This document shows positions 18,131 through 27,008 of a stretch of DNA of 64,000 nt, piece by piece. The stretch is taken from contig CAZTUA010000032.1 in the NCBI GenBank assembly GCA_964616545.1, forward strand, positions 37,061 to 101,060, given 5' to 3'. This stretch comes from JAQVEM01 sp964616545. Its GTDB lineage: Bacteria > Actinomycetota > Humimicrobiia > Humimicrobiales > Humimicrobiaceae. The translations under genes and the position numbers were made by a program. Each line of letters starts with the position of its first letter. The stretch's first letter is position 1. A model generated the notes under the pieces. It worked only from the letters and a program-made list of their open reading frames with translations. It made no database searches and was not told where the DNA came from.

Positions 18131-19486
18131 ATGTTAAGTTACGAAGAATATGAAATAGTTGAAAAAATCAACGAGCTTGTTGAAAAAAAAGACTGGAAAG
18201 AAATAAAAAAAATACTTGCAGAGCTTCCTCCTTCGGATATTGCCTATATATTTGAAAATGCCGGCAGTGAAACTGAGTTACTCCTATTCCGCCTTCTCTC
18301 CAATGAGAAAGCAGCAAAAGTTTTTTCCGAGCTCGAACTGGATGAGCAGGAGTCCATTTTAAAAAATATTGGCAACAAAAAGGTAAAACAGCTTATCCTG
18401 GAGCTTCCCCCCGATGATAGAACAGAAATATTCGGCGACCTTCCCGGAAACATCACACAAAAACTATTGAATATTTTACCATCTGCCGAACGAAAAGAGG
18501 CCCTGAGTCTGCTCTGTTATTCCGAAGAGAGTGTCGGAAGGATAATGACCCCGGAATATATCGCGGTAAAATCAAAATGGACAATAGAAAAGGCACTGGC
18601 CCATATAAGGGAGCTCGGAAAAGATGCCGAAACCGTAAATATGATTTATGTTGTTGATAATAAATGGCACCTGATTGACAGCCTGCCTATCAGAAAATTT
18701 ATCCTGGCCAATCCTAAAGATAGTATTGAATCAATTATGGATTATAAATTTATTTCTATATCTGCATATGAGGACCAGGAAGAAGCAGCAAGAAAAATAA
18801 AAAAATACAACCTTGTAGCTCTTCCTGTAGTGGACAGGGAAGGCGTACTTATGGGCATAGTGACAATTGATGATATACTGGATATACTGGAAGAAGAGAC
18901 AACCGAGGATTTTCATAAAGGCGCCGCCGTTTCCCCGGTTGGAATAAACTATACTACTGCATCACCGTTTGTACTTTACAGTAAAAGAGTCATATGGCTT
19001 GCAATACTTCTGCTAACAGGATTTATTTCTTCTACGATAGTGTCCCATTTCCGGCTTACCATTGAGTCGGTTATTGCCCTTTCTTTCTTCATACCTGTCC
19101 TGATAGGCACAGGAGGTAACACTTCAACACAGTCCGCGACCCTCATTATCCGCGCCATATCAACAGGCGACCTTACACTGCGCAAATGGTTTTCTGTTAT
19201 AAGGAAAGAGCTTGTTACGGGCCTTCTGCTTGGCGTATCTATCGGAGGAATTTTTTTCCTGAGAAGCTTTATATTCAAGGAGGGCATTCAGCTGGCGTTA
19301 ACCCTCGGGCTTTCAACATTTAGTATAATAATGGTAGCCAATCTTATCGGTGCATTGCTTCCAATATTTCTTACCAGGTTAAAACTTGACCCGGCAGTTA
19401 TAAGCAGCCCGCTCCTTACCACGGTGGTTGACTCTCTGGGGCTGCTGATCTATTTTTATATAGCACAGCTTATTTTTAGATTGTAA
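18131..19486 (+). CDS. mgtE: MgtE-family magnesium transporter
   Basis: Mg2+-gated magnesium channel of the inner membrane. The start at 18131 is preferred over the upstream in-frame ATG at 18110 because AAAGGAGG (18115-18122) stands eight bases before it. This gives 451 residues, the normal MgtE length. The order is an N-terminal superhelical MgtE_N domain (about 5-120), a CBS pair that senses Mg2+ (about 130-250, with LPVVDREGVLMGIVTIDDIL), and five membrane helices containing the signature PVLIGTGGNTSTQSATLIIRA. The gene is convergent with the oxidoreductase at 19509, with 22 bases between them. The unusual upstream region may regulate it. Confidence 0.95.
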   Translation: MLSYEEYEIVEKINELVEKKDWKEIKKILAELPPSDIAYIFENAGSETELLLFRLLSNEKAAKVFSELELDEQESILKNIGNKKVKQLILELPPDDRTEIFGDLPGNITQKLLNILPSAERKEALSLLCYSEESVGRIMTPEYIAVKSKWTIEKALAHIRELGKDAETVNMIYVVDNKWHLIDSLPIRKFILANPKDSIESIMDYKFISISAYEDQEEAARKIKKYNLVALPVVDREGVLMGIVTIDDILDILEEETTEDFHKGAAVSPVGINYTTASPFVLYSKRVIWLAILLLTGFISSTIVSHFRLTIESVIALSFFIPVLIGTGGNTSTQSATLIIRAISTGDLTLRKWFSVIRKELVTGLLLGVSIGGIFFLRSFIFKEGIQLALTLGLSTFSIIMVANLIGALLPIFLTRLKLDPAVISSPLLTTVVDSLGLLIYFYIAQLIFRL

Positions 19487-19508
19487 GGTATCTGTATGTT
19501 TCTTATTG

Positions 19509-20513
19509 CTAAATCCTGGCCTTTACTGATTCTTTAAGGGATTTATTCACCGCTTCCAGAATCCTGAGATCGTAAAGCGCCACTTCCGATGTATAGTAAG
19601 GTCTCGATTGTTTTTCAAGGCAATCAACAAAATCTTCCCACATTTTATAATACGGGTCCGTTTCCTTTATCTCTATTATATCTTTTTCGCCGTTATTTTC
19701 TTCCACTACGATTTTTTTATCTTCATCATAAAAAGCAAGGCCTTTTGTTCCCCTTGCAACCAGGTAATTCCGGTCTCCGTTCAGATAATATGAGTTAGAA
19801 AAATTACCGATCAATTTATTGCTGTATTCAAAAACCATAGACTCATAGTCATAATCACCATAAGACTGCTCCCTGTGCCTGGCTCCTGCAGCAAAAACTG
19901 TGATAGGTTTGCCGAAAATTTTTGTAAGCATTGAAATTTCGTGAATGCCCCCATCCAGAAGCATACCGAGAGGATACTGCGCATTCATTCTCCAATCCGT
20001 ATTCCCGTAATTTAAGTTATCACCCTCTCTGTAGCCTATATAATCATGTAAAGCTCTTTCGAACATGAGTATATCCCCGAGCCTGCCGGAATTTATTATT
20101 TTTATCATTTCATCGGTAAATTTCCTGTAAACATATTGCTCGAGAACATAAATCTTCTTCCCGCTTTCTTTTTCCTTTTTTATAAGCTCTTCAGCATCCC
20201 TGACATTCGTGGCCATTGGCTTTTCGGTAAACACATCTTTCCCGGCATTAAGGGCTTCCTTTGCGACAACAGGATTCATCGGTATCGGAGTCATTACGAG
20301 CACTGCATCAATAACCGGCTCTCTTACCAGTTCCTTATAATCGGTATAAAAAGGCAGATCTGGATACTCTTTCTTTACCTTATTTCTACTCTTCTCACTC
20401 CTTGCACAAAAAGCTGCTATTTCAAAATTTTTTTCAAATTTTTTTAAAATATTCTTATGCACCCTTTCCCATATGATACCGGGCCCTATTATACCCATAC
20501 GGATCCTATCCAT
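19509..20513 (-). CDS. Gfo/Idh/MocA-family NAD(P)-dependent oxidoreductase
   Basis: A 334-residue sugar or inositol dehydrogenase-like protein. It has an N-terminal Rossmann fold (GIIGPGIIWERVH from residue 7) and the EKP motif at 97-99, whose Lys is catalytic in this family. The C-terminal alpha/beta domain includes DGGIHEISML, whose His is the expected second catalytic residue. The substrate cannot be named. It is a single gene preceded by a plausible promoter at 20578-20605; no transporter or sugar operon surrounds it. Confidence 0.85.
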   Translation of the reverse strand: MDRIRMGIIGPGIIWERVHKNILKKFEKNFEIAAFCARSEKSRNKVKKEYPDLPFYTDYKELVREPVIDAVLVMTPIPMNPVVAKEALNAGKDVFTEKPMATNVRDAEELIKKEKESGKKIYVLEQYVYRKFTDEMIKIINSGRLGDILMFERALHDYIGYREGDNLNYGNTDWRMNAQYPLGMLLDGGIHEISMLTKIFGKPITVFAAGARHREQSYGDYDYESMVFEYSNKLIGNFSNSYYLNGDRNYLVARGTKGLAFYDEDKKIVVEENNGEKDIIEIKETDPYYKMWEDFVDCLEKQSRPYYTSEVALYDLRILEAVNKSLKESVKARI

Positions 20514-20577
20514 AATTTATACCCTTCCTTTCATTCAGATATAATGATAATTTTAAACAGAGATGATCTGTGCTTTT

Positions 20578-20605
20578 ATTATACTACTTTACGGTTAAAG
20601 GTTAA
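20578..20605 (-). promoter_or_regulatory. Candidate sigma-70-type promoter of the Gfo/Idh/MocA gene
   Basis: On the minus strand, TATAAT (20578-20583) lies 16 bases downstream of TTAACC (20600-20605), about 65 bases before the start codon at 20513. The -10 box is perfect and the -35 box weak. Confidence 0.45.
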
Positions 20606-20638
20606 AAAAGGGAGCTCAGGAAGCATAATTTAATTTAT

Positions 20639-22138
20639 TCATGCCTGGTTAAAATCCTGTGTAAGAGCTATAACATTATTAAAATCTATATCAGAAAAGC
20701 AATCTTTAAATATTTTATAATAGTAAACTTCTTCTTTATTTCTTAACTTCACATTTCCGGGAAGTTCTCTTATTTTCTCAAACTCTTTATCTGTTATCGT
20801 GTCTTCAATTTTTCTTTCAAGGGTATTTTCTATCCCGGAGCCCTCCCAGAATTTATCTTTTGCTCTCCAGGTAATATCTTCCGGCAGATATCCGGAGGCT
20901 ACTTTTCTCAGTATATATTTCCCTGTATTTTTATCTTTCCGTACCTTCATTTCCGGAGATATTCTCAGAACAAAATCAAGAAGACCGTCATCCAGTATGG
21001 GCAGTTTTGTATTTACACTGTAAGCATTTGCAGTCCTATCAACCCTCTGCAGTGCAGTATTATGAAGACTGTTTATAGATTTTATTAGCTCCTGCTGGAT
21101 TAATTTTGAAGAATTGAACTCCAGGAAATAATTGTACCCGGCAAAAAGCTCATCTCCCCCTTCACCAGAGAATACAACATCAGAATCAGATGATATTTTT
21201 GAAACAATCATATTGCCCAGCGAACTTCTAACCAGCGGGGCATCAAATGATTCCAGACAGTATATCACTCTTGGGATACTGAAAAACAATTCATCTGCAT
21301 CCAGCCTGTATTCTGTATGTTTTGTTCCCAGGTAATCTGCAACTTTTCTTGCTGATAACAGGTCAGGTGAATTTTCAAATCCCACCGAGTATGTATACAC
21401 TTTATCCGTAAACTCTTTAAGCAGCGCCGCTATGATACTTGAATCAAGTCCGCCGCTAAGCCAGACTCCAAATTTTAGATAATTGCCGGATATCCTCCTA
21501 TCTACTGATTTTAGCAGCTGGTCCTTTAGCTCCTCTTCCAGTTTTTTATCTGCCTCATCTTCCAGCAGTGAGAAATCCCCGTTATCAATCTTTTTAATTG
21601 TTTCCGGATTATCAGAATTCAACATGCAGGAGCCGGGGGGCAATTCCCTGATGTCTGTTCCAGAGTTAATCAGTGACTTAATCTCCGAGGCAAACATTAA
21701 ATCTTCTCTATCTTTTAAATAGTAAAGGGGTTTTCTGCCGATTACATCCCTGATAATATATATATCTCCATTTGAATCAGCTAAGATAAGAACAAAGGAA
21801 CCCCTGAATTCTTTAAATATGTTTTTCCCTGCGATATCAAATAAAATATTTATTTTTTCGGTACCGGAAATTAATTTATTATCTTTAGTTCCACCATCTT
21901 TAATATTATACTTTAAAAACAGCTTATCCAGGTTATAAATTTTCCCGTCAAGCAGAATTACTCTGCCCTCAACTGTGTTATTCAGCCTGTAATTAGTGTT
22001 AATTCCAATATAACTTCCGCAAACACTATAAATTTTTCTTTTTTTGCCCCTGTGTGAAATTTTTTCCAGAAGTATATCTACTTTTTTCCTGTTTTTTTTA
22101 TTTTTTTCAGAACTAATAATTCCAGCAAGTCCGCCCAT
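20639..22138 (-). CDS. Asparagine synthetase-like protein lacking the glutaminase cysteine
   Basis: Asparagine synthase (AsnB) family, 499 residues. The start at 22138 is chosen because GGGGTGA lies seven bases upstream; a start 14 codons earlier has no such site. The N-terminal class II amidotransferase domain begins MGGLAGIIS where active enzymes have MCGI, so the nucleophile Cys2 is absent, and the ISHRGPD motif is reduced to ISHRGKK. The synthetase half is intact: PP-loop SGGLDSS at 228-234 and FSGEGGDELFAGY near 324-336. It may use free ammonia, or amidate or cyclise another substrate. Neighbours give no hint of the substrate. Confidence 0.82.
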   Translation of the reverse strand: MGGLAGIISSEKNKKNRKKVDILLEKISHRGKKRKIYSVCGSYIGINTNYRLNNTVEGRVILLDGKIYNLDKLFLKYNIKDGGTKDNKLISGTEKINILFDIAGKNIFKEFRGSFVLILADSNGDIYIIRDVIGRKPLYYLKDREDLMFASEIKSLINSGTDIRELPPGSCMLNSDNPETIKKIDNGDFSLLEDEADKKLEEELKDQLLKSVDRRISGNYLKFGVWLSGGLDSSIIAALLKEFTDKVYTYSVGFENSPDLLSARKVADYLGTKHTEYRLDADELFFSIPRVIYCLESFDAPLVRSSLGNMIVSKISSDSDVVFSGEGGDELFAGYNYFLEFNSSKLIQQELIKSINSLHNTALQRVDRTANAYSVNTKLPILDDGLLDFVLRISPEMKVRKDKNTGKYILRKVASGYLPEDITWRAKDKFWEGSGIENTLERKIEDTITDKEFEKIRELPGNVKLRNKEEVYYYKIFKDCFSDIDFNNVIALTQDFNQA

Positions 22139-22203
22139 TTTTAAAATCACCCCAATAATGTACATGCGTAACTGACTCATTTAAACAAGGATTTTTTAAA
22201 ATG

Positions 22204-22290
22204 CCCATTTAATTAAAAGTGCTTTTTAGTTTAACAGATTCTTCCCGATACTTCAAGGCAGCCAGGATCAGGAAGCTGCCTAAAAATGGG
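22204..22290. repeat. Nested inverted repeats upstream of the asparagine synthetase-like gene
   Basis: An outer pair CCCATTT (22204-22210) / AAATGGG (22284-22290) encloses an inner pair AGGCAGC (22256-22262) / GCTGCCT (22275-22281). The block is 66-152 bases upstream of the minus-strand start at 22138 and could be a leader RNA. Neither strand has a T run in the right place for a terminator, and I see no T-box sequence. Confidence 0.35.
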
Positions 22291-22389
22291 TTAAATTAAC
22301 AGTTACCGCCTCCGGAATACTATTAGATATGACTTTTATTTCGTATTTTATGCAGGACACGGAATATATTTTAGTTAAATGCAGTTATT

Positions 22390-23328
22390 TTATAACCCCA
22401 GTTTTTTCCTAATCTCGGGAATTTTTTCCCTGGCAGCTTCTCTGCCTCTCTGAATAATCTGGCTTCCGTGCATTAAATCAAAGAATCCAAAGTCTCCAAC
22501 TTCAGGTTCTATTAATATATCCGCGTTTTTAATATAACTTTTTATAAGCTCTCTATGCATTATATTAAAGCTGGTATCAAGAACCCCCTTTACTGATAGT
22601 AATTCAAGATTATCTTTTAGAGGTTCTGATTTCTTTTTAAATTTGAATATTTTATTTCCTGAAGCTCTGACAGTATTTTTGGACACGTTTGAAGGGTCTC
22701 CATTATCGCCTTTGCGGCAATTAAAATCTTCAGGTAAAAATTTTTTATATTTATCCCTGTCTTTTTCAAATTTAACTGATGAGGCTATCGTAAAGTTAAT
22801 ATTCATTGTTTTGATAGCTTCGGTTGGGAGCGGCTCTATCAGCCCTCCGTCAACAAGAATCCTGCCATCCATGTATACCGTAGAAAAAAAGCCGGGGATA
22901 GAAATAGAAGCCCTTACTGCATCAATTAATTTTCCTTCCGATAAAATTACTCTCTCTCTCTTAACCAGGTCCACTGCAACACAGCAGAACGGTATCCGGC
23001 AGCTGCTGAAAGTCTTTTTCCCAAGGAATTTTTCCAGTACTTCCTCAACTTTCTTTCCGTTTATAATTCCGGTTCGCGATACTACAATATCAGAGAAAAG
23101 CAGGAAACTTTTCCAGTTCATTGACTTTACATAGGATTTTATTTCTTCAAGAGTTATGCCCGAACAATAAAATGCGCCAATAATGGCGCCCATGCTTGTA
23201 CCTGCTATTGCATCCGGTCTTATTCCCAGACCCTCGATTACCTCAAGGACGCCTACATGCGAAAGACCTCTTGCGGCACCCCCGCTTAATGCCAGTCCAA
23301 CTTTTCTTTTTCTTCCAAAGATACTCAA
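22390..23328 (-). CDS. Patatin-like phospholipase (RssA/NTE type)
   Basis: Serine acyl hydrolase of 312 residues with a Ser-Asp dyad. It has the oxyanion loop SGGAARG at 15-21, the nucleophile elbow GTSMG with S45, and the catalytic Asp160 in DGGLIEPLP. The start is TTG at 23328, with AAGGAG some distance upstream (about 12 bases), so the exact start is a little uncertain. No signal peptide is visible, so it is probably cytoplasmic or membrane-associated. The family hydrolyses phospholipids or lysophospholipids; the physiological substrate is unknown. It is divergent from the transglycosylase gene. Confidence 0.9.
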   Translation of the reverse strand: MSIFGRKRKVGLALSGGAARGLSHVGVLEVIEGLGIRPDAIAGTSMGAIIGAFYCSGITLEEIKSYVKSMNWKSFLLFSDIVVSRTGIINGKKVEEVLEKFLGKKTFSSCRIPFCCVAVDLVKRERVILSEGKLIDAVRASISIPGFFSTVYMDGRILVDGGLIEPLPTEAIKTMNINFTIASSVKFEKDRDKYKKFLPEDFNCRKGDNGDPSNVSKNTVRASGNKIFKFKKKSEPLKDNLELLSVKGVLDTSFNIMHRELIKSYIKNADILIEPEVGDFGFFDLMHGSQIIQRGREAAREKIPEIRKKLGL

Positions 23329-23554
23329 ATTTTATGCAATCTCCTTTTATCTCTTAAAGAATATAATTATAATAATGATTATATCACTTTGCAGTTCTAT
23401 TTTAGTATTATTATTAGTTATACTTCAAATATCCATATTGCAGCCTTCATTTTTTATTATCCTCTGCCATGAGTGACTTAATTATTTATTTTATTTATAA
23501 TTGTACCATTATAAGGTAAAACTTTACTGGGTTTTACAGCCTGTTATTAACTTT

Positions 23555-25891
23555 ATGGACAATAAAAAAATAAGAACTTTTATTTATATATCATCCGTGA
23601 TATCTGTTTGCCTTCTACTCCTCACCGTTCAGGCATGCAGCAATATAAATTTTGAATTATTTGGGAAAAAGTTTGGAGAAAAAACTGTAACCGAACCTGA
23701 TAATGGAAAATCACCTGATGATGCTGAGAGTGATGCCGGTGACCTGCCTGTGGAAGATACAGATACAGATGATGCTGCCGCAGATGAAGAGGCATCCGGT
23801 ATTCCTTCTGCAATTACCGGAGATGCTGATATCAAAGAATTAAGATCTTATTTTACACAGGCCATAAATTATTATGAAGACCAACAATACATTGTTGCAG
23901 AATATTACCTGAATAAAATAAAAGACGATTATATTATTATCCAGGACCATATTTTTTACTATCTGGCAAAAAGCCTCCTCATGCAGGAAAAATATTACCA
24001 GTCAGAGGAGTACTATTTCAAACTCATAAGGAACTATCCTGATAGCATATGGGCAGAAAAAGCCGGTATTGAATATGCCGATATATTTTACATAAAAGAA
24101 GATTATTCAACCGCAGAGAGTGAATACGAGCAGTTCCGGACCGATTTCCCTGATTCTGCATATATGCCATATTGTTTATTTCAGCTGGCTTCATGCCAGG
24201 AAAACAACGATAAAAAAGAAGAAGCTTTTAAAAATTATAAAGAAATATGGTTAAAATATCCCTTAAGTGAATATTCAGAACCCTCATGGGAGAATTTATG
24301 CCGGCTTGCAGATGAAGACCCGCTTATAGAACCGTTTGTCCCCGGAGCAAATCAGATCTATAGCAGAGGGGAAATTTTCTTTGGTGCTTATCAATATCAC
24401 GGCGCTATGGATGAATACAATAAATTATTGCAGGAAGATTATATAAATACCCTGTCACAGGAACTACACAGCAGGACACTTTTTAAAATAGGCATGTGCC
24501 ACTACAGGCTCCGTGATTATGCCCGGGCCGGAAATTACCTTGCACAGTCATATGAAAAGGCACCCTCGGGTTCTGTGGCTGATGACAGCCTGTATTATAC
24601 AGGAATGGCGCTTACGAATCTTAACATGACCGATGATGCAATATCCTATTACCAGAGGCTTGTAAATCTTTTCCCTTCAAGTAATTTTAGCGATGATGCA
24701 CTTTATAGAATAGGGAGGATATATTCTTTAAGGGGAGATTTTGCAAATGCTGCCGCTTATTTTAAAAGAGTACCCTCGGAATATCCATCCGGAGATAAGC
24801 TTTCCGATGCGTTATGGGAGCTGGGCCTGATACAATACAGGGCAGGTGATTACAGCTCTGCAAAAACGACATTTTCAGGTTATGCATCCTCATATGCAGG
24901 AACTTCTCTGGAAGAAAAGGGATTATTCTGGCAGGCGAAATCCTGCCAGAAGCTGGGAGAAAATAGCAGCGCTATGGACCTATACAGGAAAATTGTAAAT
25001 TTGAGTTCTTATTCTTACTATACCTTTGCAGCCGCAGAAATGCTTAAAAATATGAATTCACCCTTAGAAATCAACAGAATAAACAATGACCTTAATCCCC
25101 AAAATCCAGAAGTTGCAGATATCATACCGGATGTATATTCTATCCTGGAAGAGGAAAGTTACGATTCTATCCGTGAGGATGGTACTATTGGCCACATAAG
25201 CAAAGCAATTGAATTCCTCAAACTGGGTTTTTCAAACAGTGCATCGCTTGAAATAGAGGCCGGGGCGATAGAAATTGAAGAAAATCCCTCAAGAATTCTT
25301 GAAATTGCAACTCTCTATCTTAAGTCGGGCAACTACTCAAACTCAATAAACATGATAGGTAAAAATCTCAGAAAACTAAAATCCGAACTTGATGGAACTT
25401 ATATTGACTACCTCTATTATCTTTATTATCCCTATGGTTACAGAGAAGAAATCAAAAGCCATAGCGATAATTATAATATTGACCCCTGTTTTATACTGGC
25501 TGTAATCAGGCAGGAAAGTAACTTTATGCCCGACGCTGTTTCCTATGCAGGAGCCCGGGGGCTTATGCAGATTATGCCTGAAACAGGAGCGGGTATTGCC
25601 GGACAGATAGGAATCTCTGATTATAACGTAGATATGCTTACGGATCCTGATATAAATATCAAAATGGGTACCTTTTACCTGAGACAGCAGCTTGACAATT
25701 TCGGCCAGAATAAAATTTACTGTGCAGGAGCATATAACGGCGGGCCCGGCAGAATGAGTGGCTGGGTTTCCGATAGAGGAGATATGGATATTGATGAATT
25801 CATTGAAAGTATCACTTACGAGCAGACAAGGGAATATGTAAAAAAAGTAATGGGTAATTATTATTTCTACCTGATGTTATATGAAGAATGA
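23555..25891 (+). CDS. Soluble lytic murein transglycosylase-like lipoprotein with TPR repeats
   Basis: Peptidoglycan lytic transglycosylase, 778 residues from the ATG at 23555. The frame is open from a TTG at 23501, but starting at the ATG gives a clean lipoprotein signal with lipobox VQAC (C28). After an acidic Asp/Glu/Ala-rich linker (about 45-85) come many TPR-like helical repeats. The C-terminal SLT domain has catalytic Glu654 in RQESNF, then GARGLMQIMPETG and AYNGGPGRM. It should sit on the outer face of the membrane and cleave MurNAc-GlcNAc bonds. The amino-sugar genes elsewhere in the window could recycle its products. Confidence 0.9.
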   Translation: MDNKKIRTFIYISSVISVCLLLLTVQACSNINFELFGKKFGEKTVTEPDNGKSPDDAESDAGDLPVEDTDTDDAAADEEASGIPSAITGDADIKELRSYFTQAINYYEDQQYIVAEYYLNKIKDDYIIIQDHIFYYLAKSLLMQEKYYQSEEYYFKLIRNYPDSIWAEKAGIEYADIFYIKEDYSTAESEYEQFRTDFPDSAYMPYCLFQLASCQENNDKKEEAFKNYKEIWLKYPLSEYSEPSWENLCRLADEDPLIEPFVPGANQIYSRGEIFFGAYQYHGAMDEYNKLLQEDYINTLSQELHSRTLFKIGMCHYRLRDYARAGNYLAQSYEKAPSGSVADDSLYYTGMALTNLNMTDDAISYYQRLVNLFPSSNFSDDALYRIGRIYSLRGDFANAAAYFKRVPSEYPSGDKLSDALWELGLIQYRAGDYSSAKTTFSGYASSYAGTSLEEKGLFWQAKSCQKLGENSSAMDLYRKIVNLSSYSYYTFAAAEMLKNMNSPLEINRINNDLNPQNPEVADIIPDVYSILEEESYDSIREDGTIGHISKAIEFLKLGFSNSASLEIEAGAIEIEENPSRILEIATLYLKSGNYSNSINMIGKNLRKLKSELDGTYIDYLYYLYYPYGYREEIKSHSDNYNIDPCFILAVIRQESNFMPDAVSYAGARGLMQIMPETGAGIAGQIGISDYNVDMLTDPDINIKMGTFYLRQQLDNFGQNKIYCAGAYNGGPGRMSGWVSDRGDMDIDEFIESITYEQTREYVKKVMGNYYFYLMLYEE

Positions 25892-25941
25892 GCCTTTAAA
25901 CCTAAAAATTCAACAATAAATCCTACAGCTAGCCGAGTAAA

Positions 25942-26439
25942 TCATTTTAAAAAATCAGAAAGCATTAAAACACTTTTGCCCGTTTCTTTTACAGATTCAA
26001 ATAATTTTTTATCTGCAGTTACTAATATGGCATCAAGATTCTCTGATAAGGACAGATAAATACTGTCATAGAAGGAAATATTTAGTTTTCTGGAATTTAA
26101 GAATGCTTTTAAAAATATATTTTTACTGACTCCCAGTATGACTATCAAATCATAGAGCTCCAGAATAATCCTGTTGATTTTTTCATTATCCAGCTCTGCC
26201 TTTGTCCTGTAAATATTTAACAATTCATAAAGGATCAGGTCAGGTGCAAAAAAAATATTATTTTCAGATTTTAGAAGATTATAAATAACCGATGCATTTT
26301 CAAGATCACTTTCATCTTTTTTGTAATACCATTTTGCCACAACGGATGTATCCAGCACATATCTTTTTTTTATTGCTTCTTTTATAAAATACTCAGTATA
26401 ATTTATTTCTTTACTATTGAAATCTGGATAATTCCCCAT
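25942..26439 (-). CDS. PIN-domain protein, VapC-type toxin
   Basis: PIN-domain ribonuclease-like protein, 165 residues from the ATG at 26439. That start follows the antitoxin stop by one base and has GGAAG upstream; a frame extension to 26478 overlaps the antitoxin gene. The acidic residues of the active site are visible: D30 (VLDTSVVAKW), E72 (LYELLNIY), D125 (SFYDSIYLS) and D143 (VTADKKL). VapC proteins cleave specific RNAs when freed from antitoxin. The N-terminus is longer than usual, with about 25 residues before the PIN core. Confidence 0.85.
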   Translation of the reverse strand: MGNYPDFNSKEINYTEYFIKEAIKKRYVLDTSVVAKWYYKKDESDLENASVIYNLLKSENNIFFAPDLILYELLNIYRTKAELDNEKINRIILELYDLIVILGVSKNIFLKAFLNSRKLNISFYDSIYLSLSENLDAILVTADKKLFESVKETGKSVLMLSDFLK

Positions 26440-26440
26440 T

Positions 26441-26734
26441 TTATTCTTCCTTCCACATCTCCAGCAATTCGTCAGCATGCGTATCCCTGAATTTTCTGAT
26501 TTCTGCTACAGGATCCCAGCTTTTTATTCCCAGACCCATTATTTCTTCACTGGTTTTCTTCATGCTTTCTACTGCTTTTTTCTTTCTTTCCATATATTCC
26601 TGCTCCAACAAAGAAACGAAATAATTTTCAACGGCATCAATGATAAACCTGTTCCTTTTTATTTTTTTTCTGCTTTTGTATTTATCAATTTTTTCAAGTA
26701 TTTCGTCAGGAATTGATAATAATATTTTTGCCAC
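26441..26734 (-). CDS. Ribbon-helix-helix VapB-type antitoxin
   Basis: A 97-residue partner of the PIN protein downstream. Residues 1-45 (MAKILLSIPDEILEKIDKY...) form a ribbon-helix-helix DNA-binding domain of the CopG/MetJ type. The remaining charged helical region, ending DELLEMWKEE, should wrap the toxin. The toxin start follows the stop by one base, the usual antitoxin-first arrangement. A TTGACA promoter and a long alternating A/T stretch lie directly upstream and are the expected autoregulatory site. Confidence 0.82.
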   Translation of the reverse strand: MAKILLSIPDEILEKIDKYKSRKKIKRNRFIIDAVENYFVSLLEQEYMERKKKAVESMKKTSEEIMGLGIKSWDPVAEIRKFRDTHADELLEMWKEE

Positions 26735-26839
26735 TTTCTAAGCCTCCGTTCACTCTTTATAGAATTTAATATATTAAATCTCTATTATTGCCTTAGATTT
26801 CAGGGCTAGCTAATATATAAATATATATTTATAGATATA

Positions 26840-26867
26840 TTATTATATATACCTTGATAATTGTCAA
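26840..26867 (-). promoter_or_regulatory. Candidate promoter of the VapBC-type pair
   Basis: A perfect -35 TTGACA (minus strand, 26867-26862) is followed after 16 bases by TAATAA (26845-26840), within a long run of alternating A and T. TATAAT two bases earlier would give a spacer of only 14. The tract from about 26810 to 26850 is nearly all A/T and could hold repressor sites. Confidence 0.45.
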
Positions 26868-27008
26868 TACTGCCGGTAAGCGCGCTGCATGATTAATTTT
26901 TGTATTTTACAGAAATTTATCTTACCGGGGAAAAGTAAAGTCAGCTGCCAGATTAAACAAAATAATAAAAATTCTTATTCGTATTTTTATTATTTTTATT
27001 TATTTTAT

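Noticed and set aside
22251..22290. Intrinsic terminator at AGGCAGC/GCTGCCT
   Set aside because: The hairpin is followed by A residues on the plus strand and preceded, not followed, by T residues on the minus strand.
23501..23554. TTG start for the transglycosylase at 23501
   Set aside because: It would place 18 residues before the lipoprotein signal peptide; the ATG at 23555 gives a normal signal and lipobox.
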